In this document: positions 50,142-61,034 of the stretch, in pieces
Numbering within the stretch: the first letter of the stretch is position 1
How the letters are laid out: the number at the start of each line of letters is the position of its first letter
Assembly: GCF_000003855.2 (NCBI RefSeq)
Contig: NW_003101677.1
Span: 2,814,554-2,878,553, forward strand
DNA: 64,000 bases
DNA from: Blastomyces gilchristii SLH14081
Taxonomy: Eukaryota; Ascomycota; Eurotiomycetes; Onygenales; Ajellomycetaceae
Reading direction: 5' to 3'
Notes under the pieces: model-generated
Database searches by the model: none
Told to the model about the DNA's origin: nothing
The model's input: only the letters and a program-made list of their open reading frames with translations
Position numbers and translations under genes: made by a program

Positions 50142-50957
50142 TAGACTGATCACTGAGATTATAAATTTCACATTTGATCTCATTTGATCTGATTTCATAC
50201 ATTTCTTGATATGAATCCCGCTGGAACTAGTCATTAAAAAAACATGCAAAGTGATTATATATAAGATTTTAAAATGAAACCATGACTTGAAAAAAATGAG
50301 AAAGTGATCTTATTCAGTCTCATTTAGTCTCATTCTTAGTAGACTGACCGTGTGACTGTGTCTGAGACCAGGACCAGATTTTTTGATAGTCTTATTATCA
50401 ATTCAACTGATCTCATTACACAGTTTTAATATTAGATAGTAGTTTCATACTTAGACTGGCCGCCAGAACTATGAATTTCACGTTCAGTCTCATTTGATCT
50501 GATCTCATACATTTCTTAGCATGAATCCCGCTGAGACTAGTCATTAAAAAAACATGCAAAGTGATCATATATGAGATCTTAAAATGAAACCATGACTTGA
50601 AAAAAATGAGAATATGATCTCATTTAATCTCATTTAGTCTCATTCTTAGCATAAAGTTACTATTTTTAGACATTTTAAGGTTTTTTTTAGACTATTTCTA
50701 ATTTTTTAAAAAGTAACACTTTTTGATAATGCTTAAATGAGATTTAAAGTCATTTAAAGCAATAAAAATAATTTAAATTGAGAAGTGAAAATCATGATCT
50801 CATTTGAAAAATGTAATAAGAGTAGATAGTAAGTCTCACTGAGACAGTATAAAACTACTATCTAATGTTAAAACTGTGTAATGAAATCGGTTAAATTGAT
50901 AATAAGACTATTAAAAAATCTGGTTCTGGTCTCAGACACGGTTATACAGTCAGTCTA
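50142..50957 (+). mobile_element. MITE complex M3: partial, inverted partial and full copies
   Basis: The outer flanks are CTCATAGC (50134-50141) and CTCACAGC (50958-50965), one transition apart, so the whole block behaves as a single insertion. Inside are a left-end piece (50142-50339), an inverted right-end piece (50340-50449) and a full 506-bp copy (50452-50957). The internal junctions have no 8-bp duplications, which suggests rearrangement after nested insertion. Confidence 0.8.
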
Positions 50958-52285
50958 CTCACAGCTTACTTTATTTTATATAGACTCTGACAGAGTAATT
51001 CTATCAAGCTCTCTCTACTGTACTTAATATCTGTGAGTAGTTATATATAGATTATCTCATTCTGAGATAATATATTATTTAAAAACATAGATATATAGTT
51101 AATTAATTTAATCTTTTATTCTTTAACAGTTAATATAATGAATAGACTGTGTGATATAGACTCTGATACTACTATAGTATATAATCTTATATAGTGAATA
51201 CTCTGTTATTATAAGAACTCTCTAATCACTTAGTAAGCTTTAAAACAGATAATTTCTCTTTTATTATTGAATTTTTAATTATATACTTATTTATCTATAA
51301 GAATATTCATTTCTGAGATCTTTTTAATAATAATATATATCTTCTTTTATTTAAATATCTTAATCTTCTTTTTTATTGTTTTATATTAATAGTCTTAGTC
51401 TGAGCTTCTCTTGACTTTTATTAATGTAGTTAATCAGTCTGTCAGAATACTTAGAATAGAATCATTCTTATTAATAAAGTTTTTAAACTCTTTATTTATA
51501 ATAAGCTGTGTTTTATTATCTAGAAGATAGATTGAATTAATTATACTCTCTAAGTTCTTATTAATAATTATCTTTATAATATCTAGTTTATTCTTTATAA
51601 GTTTTCTCAGAAGATAGTATTATTATTTCTCTCTAATATTCAGAATGTTCAATTTATTAGACAATTCATTGAATTCTCTCACTGTATTTACAGGTGTATT
51701 TACACTTATGTTAAGAGCTTTATTAAATATAACATCTCATACAATCTTAAGATAATATATAACAGAATCTCATATATAATATTAATATAATTCTTAATAT
51801 TTAATTAGCTGTTATTTCTTATCATCAGTTCTATCTATAAGCTTATTTAACACTTTTAAATTCTTCTTATAGATCTTGCATCTCTATCTCTGTATTCAAT
51901 GAATAGAAGATTGCATCTTAGTTTAAGCTTTAAAAGATATAAGTAATATTTCTTTCTTACATTTAAATATCTTCATTAATATTGAGAATGTGTTAATTAT
52001 TATAATTATAACTTGTATTATCTTATCTTAGAGCTCTTTTATCAGCTTACTATTAAATAGCAAGCTTCTTGTCTTCTCTATAACTATTTAATTTATATGT
52101 TTCACTAAGCTATTCAATTGTAGTGTATCAGATGTAGTTGTTTCATACATTATTTCTTTACTCTGATAGTAGATTTTAAGTTCTTAACTTTTAAACTCTT
52201 CTTTATTATCTCAGTGTAGAGTTTTAACTTAATATTATATAATTATCTTAATATCTGTGATGAAATTTATTAATCTTATAGAAGA

Positions 52286-52500
52286 TTTTCAATTTGCGTC
52301 GGCGCGGCCAGATCCGGCGGCCTGGCCGCATGTAGAATCGCGTCACTCCGATCGGGTCTAGCGTCATTCAGTCTGGTCAAGCGCCTCTGCTAGCGCGGCC
52401 CGTTTGAGAAAGACGCTGTATGCACTCTGATCTGCCAGCTTAAATGTTATCACCTTACTGACCTGTTCTATATAAGAGCTCATTGACTCTCTTTATTAAC
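52286..52500 (+). promoter_or_regulatory. GC-rich LTR/promoter-like block in AT-rich DNA
   Basis: At 52287-52440 the sequence is suddenly CpG-rich, with GGCC-containing palindromic motifs. This is followed by CTATATAAGAGCTC (a good TATA box near 52470) and a TC-rich leader. The arrangement resembles the 5' LTR of gypsy element C, which also keeps GC-rich DNA ahead of a TATA box, but the sequence is unrelated. No second copy was found in the window, so whether it is an LTR is unproven. Confidence 0.4.
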
Positions 52501-53249
52501 ACATGCATATTTATATTCTTTCTCTTCTCACACTCTCACTTTTCTGCTCTCTATATGCTTTTCTGTAATCTGTATCACTCTTTATCTTCTCATCTGACTC
52601 TCTGTCTTTGTATAACTGTGAAATAATGATCTCATATTATTATCTACATCTTTATTCAATTTTCCTGAGCTGAAAATCTCTGATTATTATGCTGCTTTAA
52701 TCAGTCTTATCTGACTTCTGCTTTCTTCTGCTTATTTTATTCAGTCAGACTTAGTTTTCTTCTCTGACTAATACTTCACTTTTTCTGAATTACTGTTACT
52801 CACATTCTTGTTATAATCTCATTATAAAGCTTAGTAGTCTTGAAATGTTAATCTTTGTCAGAGTCTATTATATACATGCATAATATAAGATTTAAGATTG
52901 AGCTCTTTGAATATCTCAACTCAGTGATCAATGATAAAAATGTCTCAGTTCTTCATCTCAGATCTGCACTGCTATATAATACTTTAATTACAGAGTATAA
53001 TCTCTTCTCTTACTACATATCAGAGTTATTTTCAGTTAAGTAAATATAGTATGCATCAGACATTCTGATAGATAAACACACTCTGAAGATGTTATAACTA
53101 CATGTCTGAGCATCATATCAGCTGAGCTGAGGTCCGTAGATGAGAAGATTGTCTTAATCATATCTTATTTAATATCACTCTTGAGCTCTTGCAAATTCTG
53201 CAAGCACTTTATTCACTTATTTATTTAATACTGTCTGAGTTGCTGCAGC

Positions 53250-54138
53250 TAGACTGGCCGTCAGAATCATGAATTTCACATTTGATCTTATTTAATCTGA
53301 TCTTATACATTTCTTGATATGAATTCTGCTGAGACTAGTTATTAAAAAAACATGCAAAGTGACTATATATGAGATTTTAAAATGAAATTGTGACTTGAAA
53401 AAAATGAGAAAGTGATCTCATTTGATTTCATTTAGTCTCATTCTTGATATAAAGTTACTATTTTTAGACATTTTAAGGTTTTTTTTAGACTATTTTTAAT
53501 TTTTTAAAAAGTAATGCTTTTTGATAACACTCAAATGAGATTTAAAGTCATTTAAAGCAATAAAAATAATTTAAATTGAGAAGTGAAAATCATGATCTCA
53601 TTTGAAAAATGTGATAAGAGTAGACAGTAAGTCTCACTGAAACAGTATGAAACTACTATCTAATGTTTCCCCGGTGGCTGAATGGTTAATGCGGCCACCC
53701 GGTAGCGCCTTGGCGTGGGAAACCAAGGCGCGTGGGTTCGAAACCCGCAGGGGATACATTAAATCCGGAACTCAAGCACCTCAGGTTTCTAATAAATACA
53801 GAGGTGTACAAATCGCTTCAATGAATCGCTCTATGTTCCTGGGCTGGGAAGTTATTATCGCATGTATCTAATTGTCACTTCTTTGTATTTTCCTATGTTC
53901 TTGTTATCTTGGCGTGGTCTCAACACCTGTATTTCCTCCTGTATAACCAACACTTGACCTGTATTTAACATCACGCAAGGACTCATCATAAGCTCCGCTT
54001 GCATATGAGTATAATGGAGATATATAATATATAATAATACTATCTAATGTTAAAACCATGTAATAAGATTGATTGAATTGATAATGAACTATCACAAAGT
54101 CTGGGTCTGATCGCAGACACAGTCACACAGTCAGTCTA
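53250..54138 (+). mobile_element. 506-bp-family MITE, copy M4, interrupted by a SINE
   Basis: The TAGACTGGC and GTCAGTCTA ends are flanked by an exact 8-bp duplication GCTGCAGC (53242-53249 and 54139-54146). Removing the SINE and one copy of its 14-bp duplication leaves 505 bp. The order of events is therefore MITE first, then SINE. Confidence 0.9.
53668..54037 (+). mobile_element. tRNA-derived SINE, copy 3 (full length, inside MITE M4)
   Basis: Same head with A box (a TGGCTGAATGG variant) and B box GGTTCGAAACC, and the same body. The tail is irregular and TA-rich, ending in ATAATAA. The 14-bp duplication TACTATCTAATGTT lies at 53654-53667 and 54038-54051. The 74-codon open frame across it is not a gene. 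Confidence 0.93.
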
Positions 54139-54146
54139 GCTGCAGC

Positions 54147-56454
54147 AGAATGATGAGTATCAGCCTCTTTCTCATGCTAATTCTGCACTGAAATGTTATT
54201 CAGTGTGAGATAAAAACTTCTTTTATAACCTTTTCAGAAGTATTTCTAATCATATAAATACTGCATATATCAGCTGTATCAGCAGGTGAACAGACTCTAG
54301 AGACTGTTATCAACTCTGAAATCAATCTTCTATTAACTGCTAATTCAGAGACTTTGTTCTGCACTGAAATGAGCAGAGTTCACTAGTATGAAAATGATGC
54401 TTATCAACATGTCAGAATATTACATAATTGCATTACATTTAATACTATTTATTGCTCTGCAAATCTGACAGAGAAGCTTATCTGTCTGACTAGTAGTGAC
54501 AGAATGATGATTACAGCTGATACTCTGTGATGTTACACTACATAATTGTATAACTGAATTGATGTGAAGAAAGAGAGTGCTCTGTGAAAATCTTGATTAT
54601 CTTCACTCATCATCATTCATAATTCTTCAGTTTAATTGAGAAACTTGATAAAGAAGTCAGCACTCATACTGTCAATAACAATCTACAACTCACAATCTAG
54701 TTAAGTAATTCAATCACACTCTGCTACTATGCAGTTTGTTAACTATACTCTCTTGAATTCTGAACTCAAAACAGCTCTTAGATTTCTCAACAAGTTTGCT
54801 CTTTCTCTAACTCATACTCTTATCTCACTGTCTCTCAAATCTCATTTTCTGTACTCTGTTTTTCTCTCTCTGTACCTGTCTTCTCATTCTGACTCTCTCT
54901 TTCTTTCTTTCTCTGCATACTTTTCATCTGTTTTGAAAGCATCTTCTATGCTCTCTGAACTGCTGATGTCACATTCACTGTCAGCTTCTCTGTCTTTGAG
55001 AATCTCAACAAGTTTGTTCTTCACAGACAGTGAATTGAGTCAAGGTGATAATCTGAATTACTCACTGAATGACTTTGATGTGAAATTTATTAAGAACAGA
55101 ATTCTCAGCTCTTCTGAGAACAAAGATGAGTGTATTATGAATTTAATAACTGATATTATTCTAATCTCTGTCAATCATGATTTCTTCAGTCACTGCTTGC
55201 AGCAGCTGTCTGATAAGGCAGACTGTGAAGATCAGAGTTTATTATCTCTGAATTTCTTTATTTTCCTCATTTCTGCCTTCTCTCAAAATCTAATCTTTAA
55301 CATCAGTACTTATCATTGCTTAGAAATTATCATGAGCTCATCATCTGATTCAGAAGCTGATGATGATAACACTGCAGTCAGTGTTGAAACTGAAACCTGT
55401 GATCAATCTGAGTCATCTGTTTATTCTTTTAACAAAGATATGAACCTCTCTGCATCTGTGACTGCAGGCAGAGAGAAATTCTGCTGCATATTCAGTCTCA
55501 GACTTGAATCTTCTGTTGAGATCATAAAGGCTATTGTTATTCAGACTGTCTCAGCTCAGAGTCAAGAGAATACAAGTACATCTGTCTGTGACACAGGTGA
55601 CCGGCACATTCAGAGAACATGTTCACATCAGTGAATGTAACAGACAATCTCAGTGCATGAAAGTTTAAAGTGTTAATTCTATCAGATGCTGAGAAGATTC
55701 TCACAGATCAAGATCAGTCATATCAGCAAACAGCTGATAAGTGTAAGTGTTCTGAATGCCTTCTCACACAAGTCTGCCAGCTCATTGAAGTGCTGATCTC
55801 AGGTCAAAAGTAACTATGATAAGATTACTGATATCTTGAATAATGATTACAATCTGAGTTATTCTGAAAATCAGTGATCAGAGTAATGTAACCTTTGCAT
55901 ACAGTTAAGTAACACAGTTACACACACTCTTCAGCTGTGATTTCTGTCTCATACACTGATGTTGACAGTGACAGATTGATCAGTCACTGAATAGACTTTT
56001 AATCAACAGCAGCTATTCTCAGAAGATGTCTCTGCAGTTGTTTCTATCAGAGCAGTGAAGCTTCTTGAGATTCTAAAGAGCTCTGCAGTAACTCTCTCAG
56101 CAGTCATGAATTAGTGAATGACTGTTAACAACTCACAATCTTTGACTGAAATGTGTGCTGAGCTTGTCAGAAAGAAGAAGAAAGTCAGATGAATCTAAAA
56201 GAATAATAAGTAACTGAGATTCTTACAGATCTGAAGCTGATACTGATGAGAGATTAAGTAGTAGTTCTCTTACTGAATAGTAACTGCTCTGCAGCAGTGA
56301 TGTATAAAGCTTCAGATACTGAGCAACTTAGTTGACTAATATATTTAAAGTTACAGAAGATGTATCATTGCTTTAAACATTATGACTTTAACAGACAACT
56401 CTCTGATAACTTTCTGCAGAAACCTACTATTCTTCTAAAATTGTTAAATACTGC
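54147..56454 (+). pseudogene. Unidentified coding relic including a 301-codon Ser/Leu-rich open frame
   Basis: From 54729 to 55634 one plus-strand frame is open for 301 codons, unusually long for this RIP-mutated DNA, where other frames close every few dozen codons. The predicted product starts MQFVNYTLLNSELKTALRFL. It is rich in Ser, Leu and Phe, with an acidic segment (SSSSDSEADDDNTAVSVETE) near residues 205-225 and no recognisable domain. Upstream (54.2-54.6 kb) and downstream (to about 56.1 kb) other frames show isolated TGA/TAA codons in otherwise protein-like sequence. The block may be the body of an unknown transposon or a decayed gene cluster. I cannot name a family. Confidence 0.35.
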
Positions 56455-56959
56455 TAGACTGACCGTGTGACCGTCTCTGAGACCAGGACTAGATTTTTTA
56501 ATAGTCTCATTACTAATTCAACTGATCTCATTACATGGTTTTAATATTAGATAGTAGTTTCATACTGTCTTAGTGAGACTTACTGTCTACTCTTATTACA
56601 TTTTTCAAATGAGATCATGATTTTCACTTCTCAATTTAAATTATTTTTATTGCTTTAAATGACTTTAAATCTTATTTAAGCATTATCAAAAAGTGTTACT
56701 TTTTAAAAAATTAAAAATAGTCTAAAAAAACCTTAAAATGTCTAAAAATAGTAACTTTATGCTAAGAATGAGACTAAATGAAATCAAATGAGACTACTTT
56801 CTTATTTTTTTCAAGTCATGATTTCATTTTAAGATCTGATATATAGTCACTTTACATGTTTTTTTAATGACTAGTCTCAGTGAAATTCATGTTAAGAAAT
56901 GTATAAGATCAGATTAAATAAGACTAAATGTGAAATTCATAATCTCAGCAGCTAGTTTA
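56455..56959 (-). mobile_element. 505-bp MITE, copy M5 (inverted)
   Basis: Same family in reverse orientation, starting TAGACTGACC. Its right end has mutated to TAGTTTA, from CAGTCTA. An exact 8-bp duplication AATACTGC lies at 56447-56454 and 56960-56967. Confidence 0.88.
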
Positions 56960-57556
56960 AATACTGCTACTGATATGAACTAGTAGAATGATATACAGAG
57001 AGAGTTGACATCTGATCACTTGATATTATTATTCTCTGATTTGCATACAGTCTTTCTCATTCTAATTAAGAGTTAGACAGTATCATGTCTTCTTCTCTGC
57101 TGTGTACAATCACAATCTGAATGATAGTCACTTCTTATATTCTCTCACTCTCATCTTCTGATGTATATATATACAAGACTTTCTTCTTCTCTAGGTCAGC
57201 CTATCTTTGCACTTCTCAACTTAACATGAGCTCTCTCAGTCTGATTAGCAGTTAGAGCAGTATTTCATGTCAACAGCTCTCTGTCATTCTGATACATGAT
57301 CTCATGATCTTCTTCAGCTATTAAGTATATATATAATCTCTGTCTCTGTCTGAATTCATCTTTCTTTTTATTTCTTTTCAATCTTTTGTTCACTGCTGTA
57401 AGAAACTCACTGAGAGTTCCTGTTTATGTGAGCTAAGACATCTGACTTAATATCAATATTAGTGTCAATGAGTATATTTCTTTCTTCAATATAATCTGTT
57501 ATCATTCTTCTTCATCTGCTCACAGTCTCTGATCTTTCTCTCACAGACTATCAGTC

Positions 57557-58103
57557 ATGATCTCTGCTGAATCTGAACCCCGCAGCATCATTGTCATTAA
57601 CAATACAGATATAGAGACAGATACATCTTCACTCTCATTATAAGAGCTACAGAGAAAGAGATGTCTAATAGACTATAGTCTCTCAGAGTATAAGACTCTT
57701 TTTAATAATACAGTACTTATTAATGCTACTTCTGCATCTGAAATATCATCATTATTAAAGAAATGTAAAGTGCTCAACTTATTCTCAGTTCTGATAGAGT
57801 TCTTCTCTCAGCAAGATGCTTTCTTTACTGATATTAAGATAGAAAACAGTAAATCAGGAAATCTGTGAAGTTGTTAATATAAAGAATGCAAAGATCAAAA
57901 AGCTGAAGAAACAGATCAGTGAGCTTCAGACTGAAAACTGTGAGCTGAGATATCAATGTAAATGCCTGATCTGTTATAAAATCTCTGAGAAGTAATGAAC
58001 TCTTTTGTGTGAATATAGATTTTGCTCAGAATGTGTTTCCTCTGATGCAGAGACATGTGAATTATACTGTCAGAATAACATCAGTTATATCAAGAGTTAC
58101 TAA
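57557..58103 (+). pseudogene. Broken coiled-coil/RING-finger protein gene
   Basis: Reading begins at ATG 57557 (MISAESEPRSIIVINN...), passes one TAA and shifts frame near 57855. It continues as a charged helix (KNAKIKKLKKQISELQTENC) into a C3HC4-like RING at 57963-58080. The visible pieces are CLICYKISEK, LCEYRFCSECVSS and ETCELYCQ. The usual Cys-x-His is Cys-x-Tyr here, and two adjacent stops (57993-57998) sit inside the finger. RING proteins of this kind are usually E3 ubiquitin ligases. The damage fits RIP-type transitions plus one indel. It could be a repeated host gene family or cargo of an unknown element. Confidence 0.55.
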
Positions 58104-59058
58104 ATAGAAAACAATTGAGAGTCATGCTTTTACAAATGAGAGTGAGTATACAATGTCCGCTACCATGATAATGAGTGAAGAGATCTTTGACTATGTAGAT
58201 GAATAGAGTTTAACATGATGTTTTCCAAAGTATTATTCTGTATTTCAGACAGAGAAGAGTAACAGAGGTTCATTTCACCCTTCTCTGTAGAAGGTAAAAT
58301 AGTGATAGAGAAAGACCAGGCAAAGTAGGTCAAGCAGCGCGGCAGGCCACTCAAGCCTAAATAGGGCACTTGCTGAAGTTCATGGTATCTTTTTTAACCA
58401 TATGTTCAAACTGTTCTACTGTGTCATTTATTTCTTTTTCTTCTCTTGCTGATGTATATAACTTTCTCAGAAATACTATTGAAGTATGAATGAATGATTT
58501 CTTTTTTAACCTCTCAAGATTTGCTAGTGATTCTTCTGTGATGCGCATTTCATGAACTATATATTCTTTGCACATTCTTTTGTTTTGGCTCTGAGAAGGG
58601 AGAGTTTTCGGGTATACCAAGCATGGGGGGAGCATGATGACCGGTTGAATCAATATCTAATGAGAGGCGGTTCCAGACTTCACACTTGGAAGGAGGCAAA
58701 GGTATTTCTGAAGAAATTTCAAAAGCTCAGCCAGACCCCAGGTATGACAGCTCGTTGAGACACATCTGTTAGAGTGGCTTGTTATTCGATTAGGAGAGGG
58801 CTAGCTAGTCTAACTACATAGAGAGGGGTTGGGAACCACGTGAGAGGGGTGAGCTGTATTACGTAACAACCTCGCTATCCGGAGATCTCGTGACCGTCGG
58901 ATAAATAATAATCCACAAATTATTCTGACTGCCTGCCAGCAATATGTCATGCCTCCCTTCGAATGACAACAATACAGCAGCATCTACAGCAAACTCAGAC
59001 TCCTCGCTTTCATGTCAGAATGGGTGAATTCATTGCTTAGAGAGGATAGGCTCCTACA
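58104..59058. other. Transition from AT-rich relic to gene-bearing DNA; APH gene upstream region
   Basis: Composition normalises between about 58140 and 58600. Small open frames on the minus strand (58160-58369 and 58357-58653, the latter with a charged helical stretch ESLANLERLKKKS) match no family I know and may be fragments of a lost gene. From 58760 to 59058 the sequence is GC-balanced, presumably the promoter and leader of the APH-family gene. Confidence 0.4.
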
Positions 59059-60096
59059 ATGGACGATTATCAGAGACTCGTCGTGGCTCAATTCTTCGAG
59101 CCACTACCAAACCTCTCCCAGATATCGTGCCACCAGTTTGTCTTGCATCATATTGCCCCGATCCTTCTTCCCAACACTACCGGCAAGGTAGACGTTCAAC
59201 CTAGCCCTTTCCAGGGAAGCATGAGCTACACCGCTATACTACATACTCATTCCACGCATGCTGATCATCGCATTGCCGTCCAGTTCCGAAGCGACAAGCA
59301 AGACCTCTTCGGAGTCACCGAAGCTAGCCGCATTCATGGATCTCTTGTGCCCTTGGTAACATACCAGGGCATGTACGAAGGCCTCTTTGTGTATACATCA
59401 CCTTTTGCAGAAGGGACACCGTACATCAGTGTCTTGATGTCTTCTCAGGACTTTAAACTGCCGCTCCAAAAGAAGATGGTAACTGTCATGGACCTTGCAG
59501 ACCTCGTCACTCGGGGAGCCAGAGCGAACACTACTATATCCGACACTACTATATCCGACCTCACCTCTACTCTTGAAGAAATTCACCATACGGTCAATAA
59601 CTACACTTTCCGACACAAACCCCTCAGAAACAGAATTTCTGCTTGTATCAGCAAGCTCTTACCACAGCTACGCGATCTTGCTGCCCTCCCTGTCACCCTT
59701 ACCCACCAGGATCTCGCCCCATTCAATTACCTTATCGACGATTCTACCGGTCGGGTTCAAGCTGTACTGGACTGGGATGGTGCTCTATATCTCCCAGTTG
59801 GGTCGAATTTCTATTTCATGGATAGCCTTTTCGGGTTCATGACCCCAAGTGGTTGGCAGGACACGGAGGATCGTCAGGAACTCGAGGCAGCGTTTTACAA
59901 TCGGGCTCTGGCTAGTCTTGCTACACAGGGGCTTGGGGGAGTAACAAGAGAGCAACTGGAGTCGCAGAAAGCGATCGGGATGTTGCTGTATGGTGTGGAA
60001 CGGCTTCTCAAGTTCAAAGACGAACGAGCGGAGCACTATCTAGATGGATATCTTCGGGGGTTATCTTTCATGAACGGGCTCATGTTCTCGTATTAG
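59059..60096 (+). CDS. APH-family phosphotransferase-like protein
   Basis: A single-exon 345-residue protein of the aminoglycoside/choline phosphotransferase (protein-kinase-like) fold. The catalytic loop reads THQDLAPFN (His216, Asp218, Asn223), and the metal-binding DWD motif is at residues 238-240 (VLDWDGALYLPVGSNF). The N-lobe is divergent; an ATP-binding lysine cannot be assigned with confidence. A short duplicated TTISD pair lies near residues 158-167. Filamentous ascomycetes have many such paralogues, mostly of unknown substrate, so no antibiotic-resistance role should be assumed. The start at 59059 is the first ATG, preceded by stops. It is convergent with the minus-strand gene ending at 60318. 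Confidence 0.85.
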   Translation: MDDYQRLVVAQFFEPLPNLSQISCHQFVLHHIAPILLPNTTGKVDVQPSPFQGSMSYTAILHTHSTHADHRIAVQFRSDKQDLFGVTEASRIHGSLVPLVTYQGMYEGLFVYTSPFAEGTPYISVLMSSQDFKLPLQKKMVTVMDLADLVTRGARANTTISDTTISDLTSTLEEIHHTVNNYTFRHKPLRNRISACISKLLPQLRDLAALPVTLTHQDLAPFNYLIDDSTGRVQAVLDWDGALYLPVGSNFYFMDSLFGFMTPSGWQDTEDRQELEAAFYNRALASLATQGLGGVTREQLESQKAIGMLLYGVERLLKFKDERAEHYLDGYLRGLSFMNGLMFSY

Positions 60097-60317
60097 CTCA
60101 GTATCTGGACGGGACCTTGATGCGTGGGAGTCTAAGAATATGTATATTCGAAAGGATATTGAGAGCCATGCCGGCATCCGAGGAAATAGAAAACTAGCAA
60201 TGTATGATTGCGCCTGTGCTCAATTTCTAGTTCTAACAGAGATAGCGAAACGAACACTCGAGGGGGCGCCCTGGCAAAAGATGGATCTTGATGCAGGAAG
60301 GGGGGAGATTCTTAAAA

Positions 60318-61034
60318 CTAAGACTCTTCTCCGGCAGCATCTAACCGGGGCATAACCTTGACTTCATGCTCAGTGTAGGGCTTCGAATCCCGAAACACCT
60401 TGTGATTGCCAGAGTTCATAGGGGCACAGACGTTATTCCCCTTGCACTCAACAATCCCGTGTTCATTGACATGGAAGCTCCATCCAGTGATGACAGGTTC
60501 ACTCGCCTTAATCTCTTCTTCGGGGGTAAGGCGAAGAGGGACACTGATGGTGCCGCGTCCACTAGGATGTGTGAACTCAACGAAGTCTTCTCTGTCTGCA
60601 CAGTTCGGGATGATCGAGAACCGTTTCTCGAGGCTGTGAGCTTTGAGAAACTCGGCAAGGTCCGAAGCGAAAGCTGTGTCGATCTGAGTTGCCTCGCCGC
60701 TGGCATCGTACTCGAATGCCTGGAACATTCCATTTCGGTTGAGGAACCACGAGTTCGGCGCAATCTTGTCCATGTCGACGCTCGAAATAGTCTTTGGGAT
60801 GCAGATATCAGACTCGGGGGACCGGACCTCGTGAAACATCACAGTTCTGTCTTGGAGTGTGTCGTGGCGATGGAGAAGCCCGACTCCTAGCTTCATATGC
60901 ATGCTGTGCCTGACAAAGATATCCGCGATAGCTGTCAAGGTCGCCTTGTCCACCTCCTTTTCCTGTTCTTCGAAGGTCTTGATTGTATTGAAAGAGAGGG
61001 CATCCAAGACAGCACTCTCTACTGCGACAGCCAT
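60318..61034 (-). CDS. Conserved-looking hypothetical protein (fungal), start uncertain
   Basis: A minus-strand open frame continues without stops from 61358 down to the stop at 60318, but its first in-frame ATG is at 61034, giving 238 residues. The upstream 108 codons are either non-coding, part of an intron, or include a spliced first exon (a GTATTG donor-like site is near 61180). Visible features are a helical acidic N-terminus, a VGLLHRHDTL segment, a central SWFLNRNGMFQAFEYD stretch, and a C-terminal cysteine pair (IVECKGNNVCAP). I recall fungal uncharacterised proteins with a similar LLHRH segment but cannot name the family. There is no signal peptide or membrane helix. It overlaps nothing and is convergent with the APH gene. 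Confidence 0.65.
   Translation of the reverse strand: MAVAVESAVLDALSFNTIKTFEEQEKEVDKATLTAIADIFVRHSMHMKLGVGLLHRHDTLQDRTVMFHEVRSPESDICIPKTISSVDMDKIAPNSWFLNRNGMFQAFEYDASGEATQIDTAFASDLAEFLKAHSLEKRFSIIPNCADREDFVEFTHPSGRGTISVPLRLTPEEEIKASEPVITGWSFHVNEHGIVECKGNNVCAPMNSGNHKVFRDSKPYTEHEVKVMPRLDAAGEES

Larger units (their letters stand above)
48748..52285 (-). mobile_element. Ty1/copia 3' portion, right arm of the inverted pair, with MITE insertion
   Basis: The reverse complement of the element at 39540-41690. The RNase H C-terminus is read on the minus strand at 49220-48990, followed by the unmutated 3' non-coding stretch and the LTR at 48852-48748. Homology to the left arm is clear to about 51.7 kb; beyond that it continues as AT-rich DNA to about 52.29 kb with an uncertain boundary. 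A MITE complex (50142-50957) interrupts it. The left arm at about 40270 is the corresponding empty site, which confirms the insertion. Coding is destroyed by stops. Confidence 0.8.

Noticed and set aside
59533..59562. Short tandem duplication in the APH gene as a transposon footprint
   Set aside because: It is an in-frame 15-bp duplication, easily explained by replication slippage and harmless to the frame.
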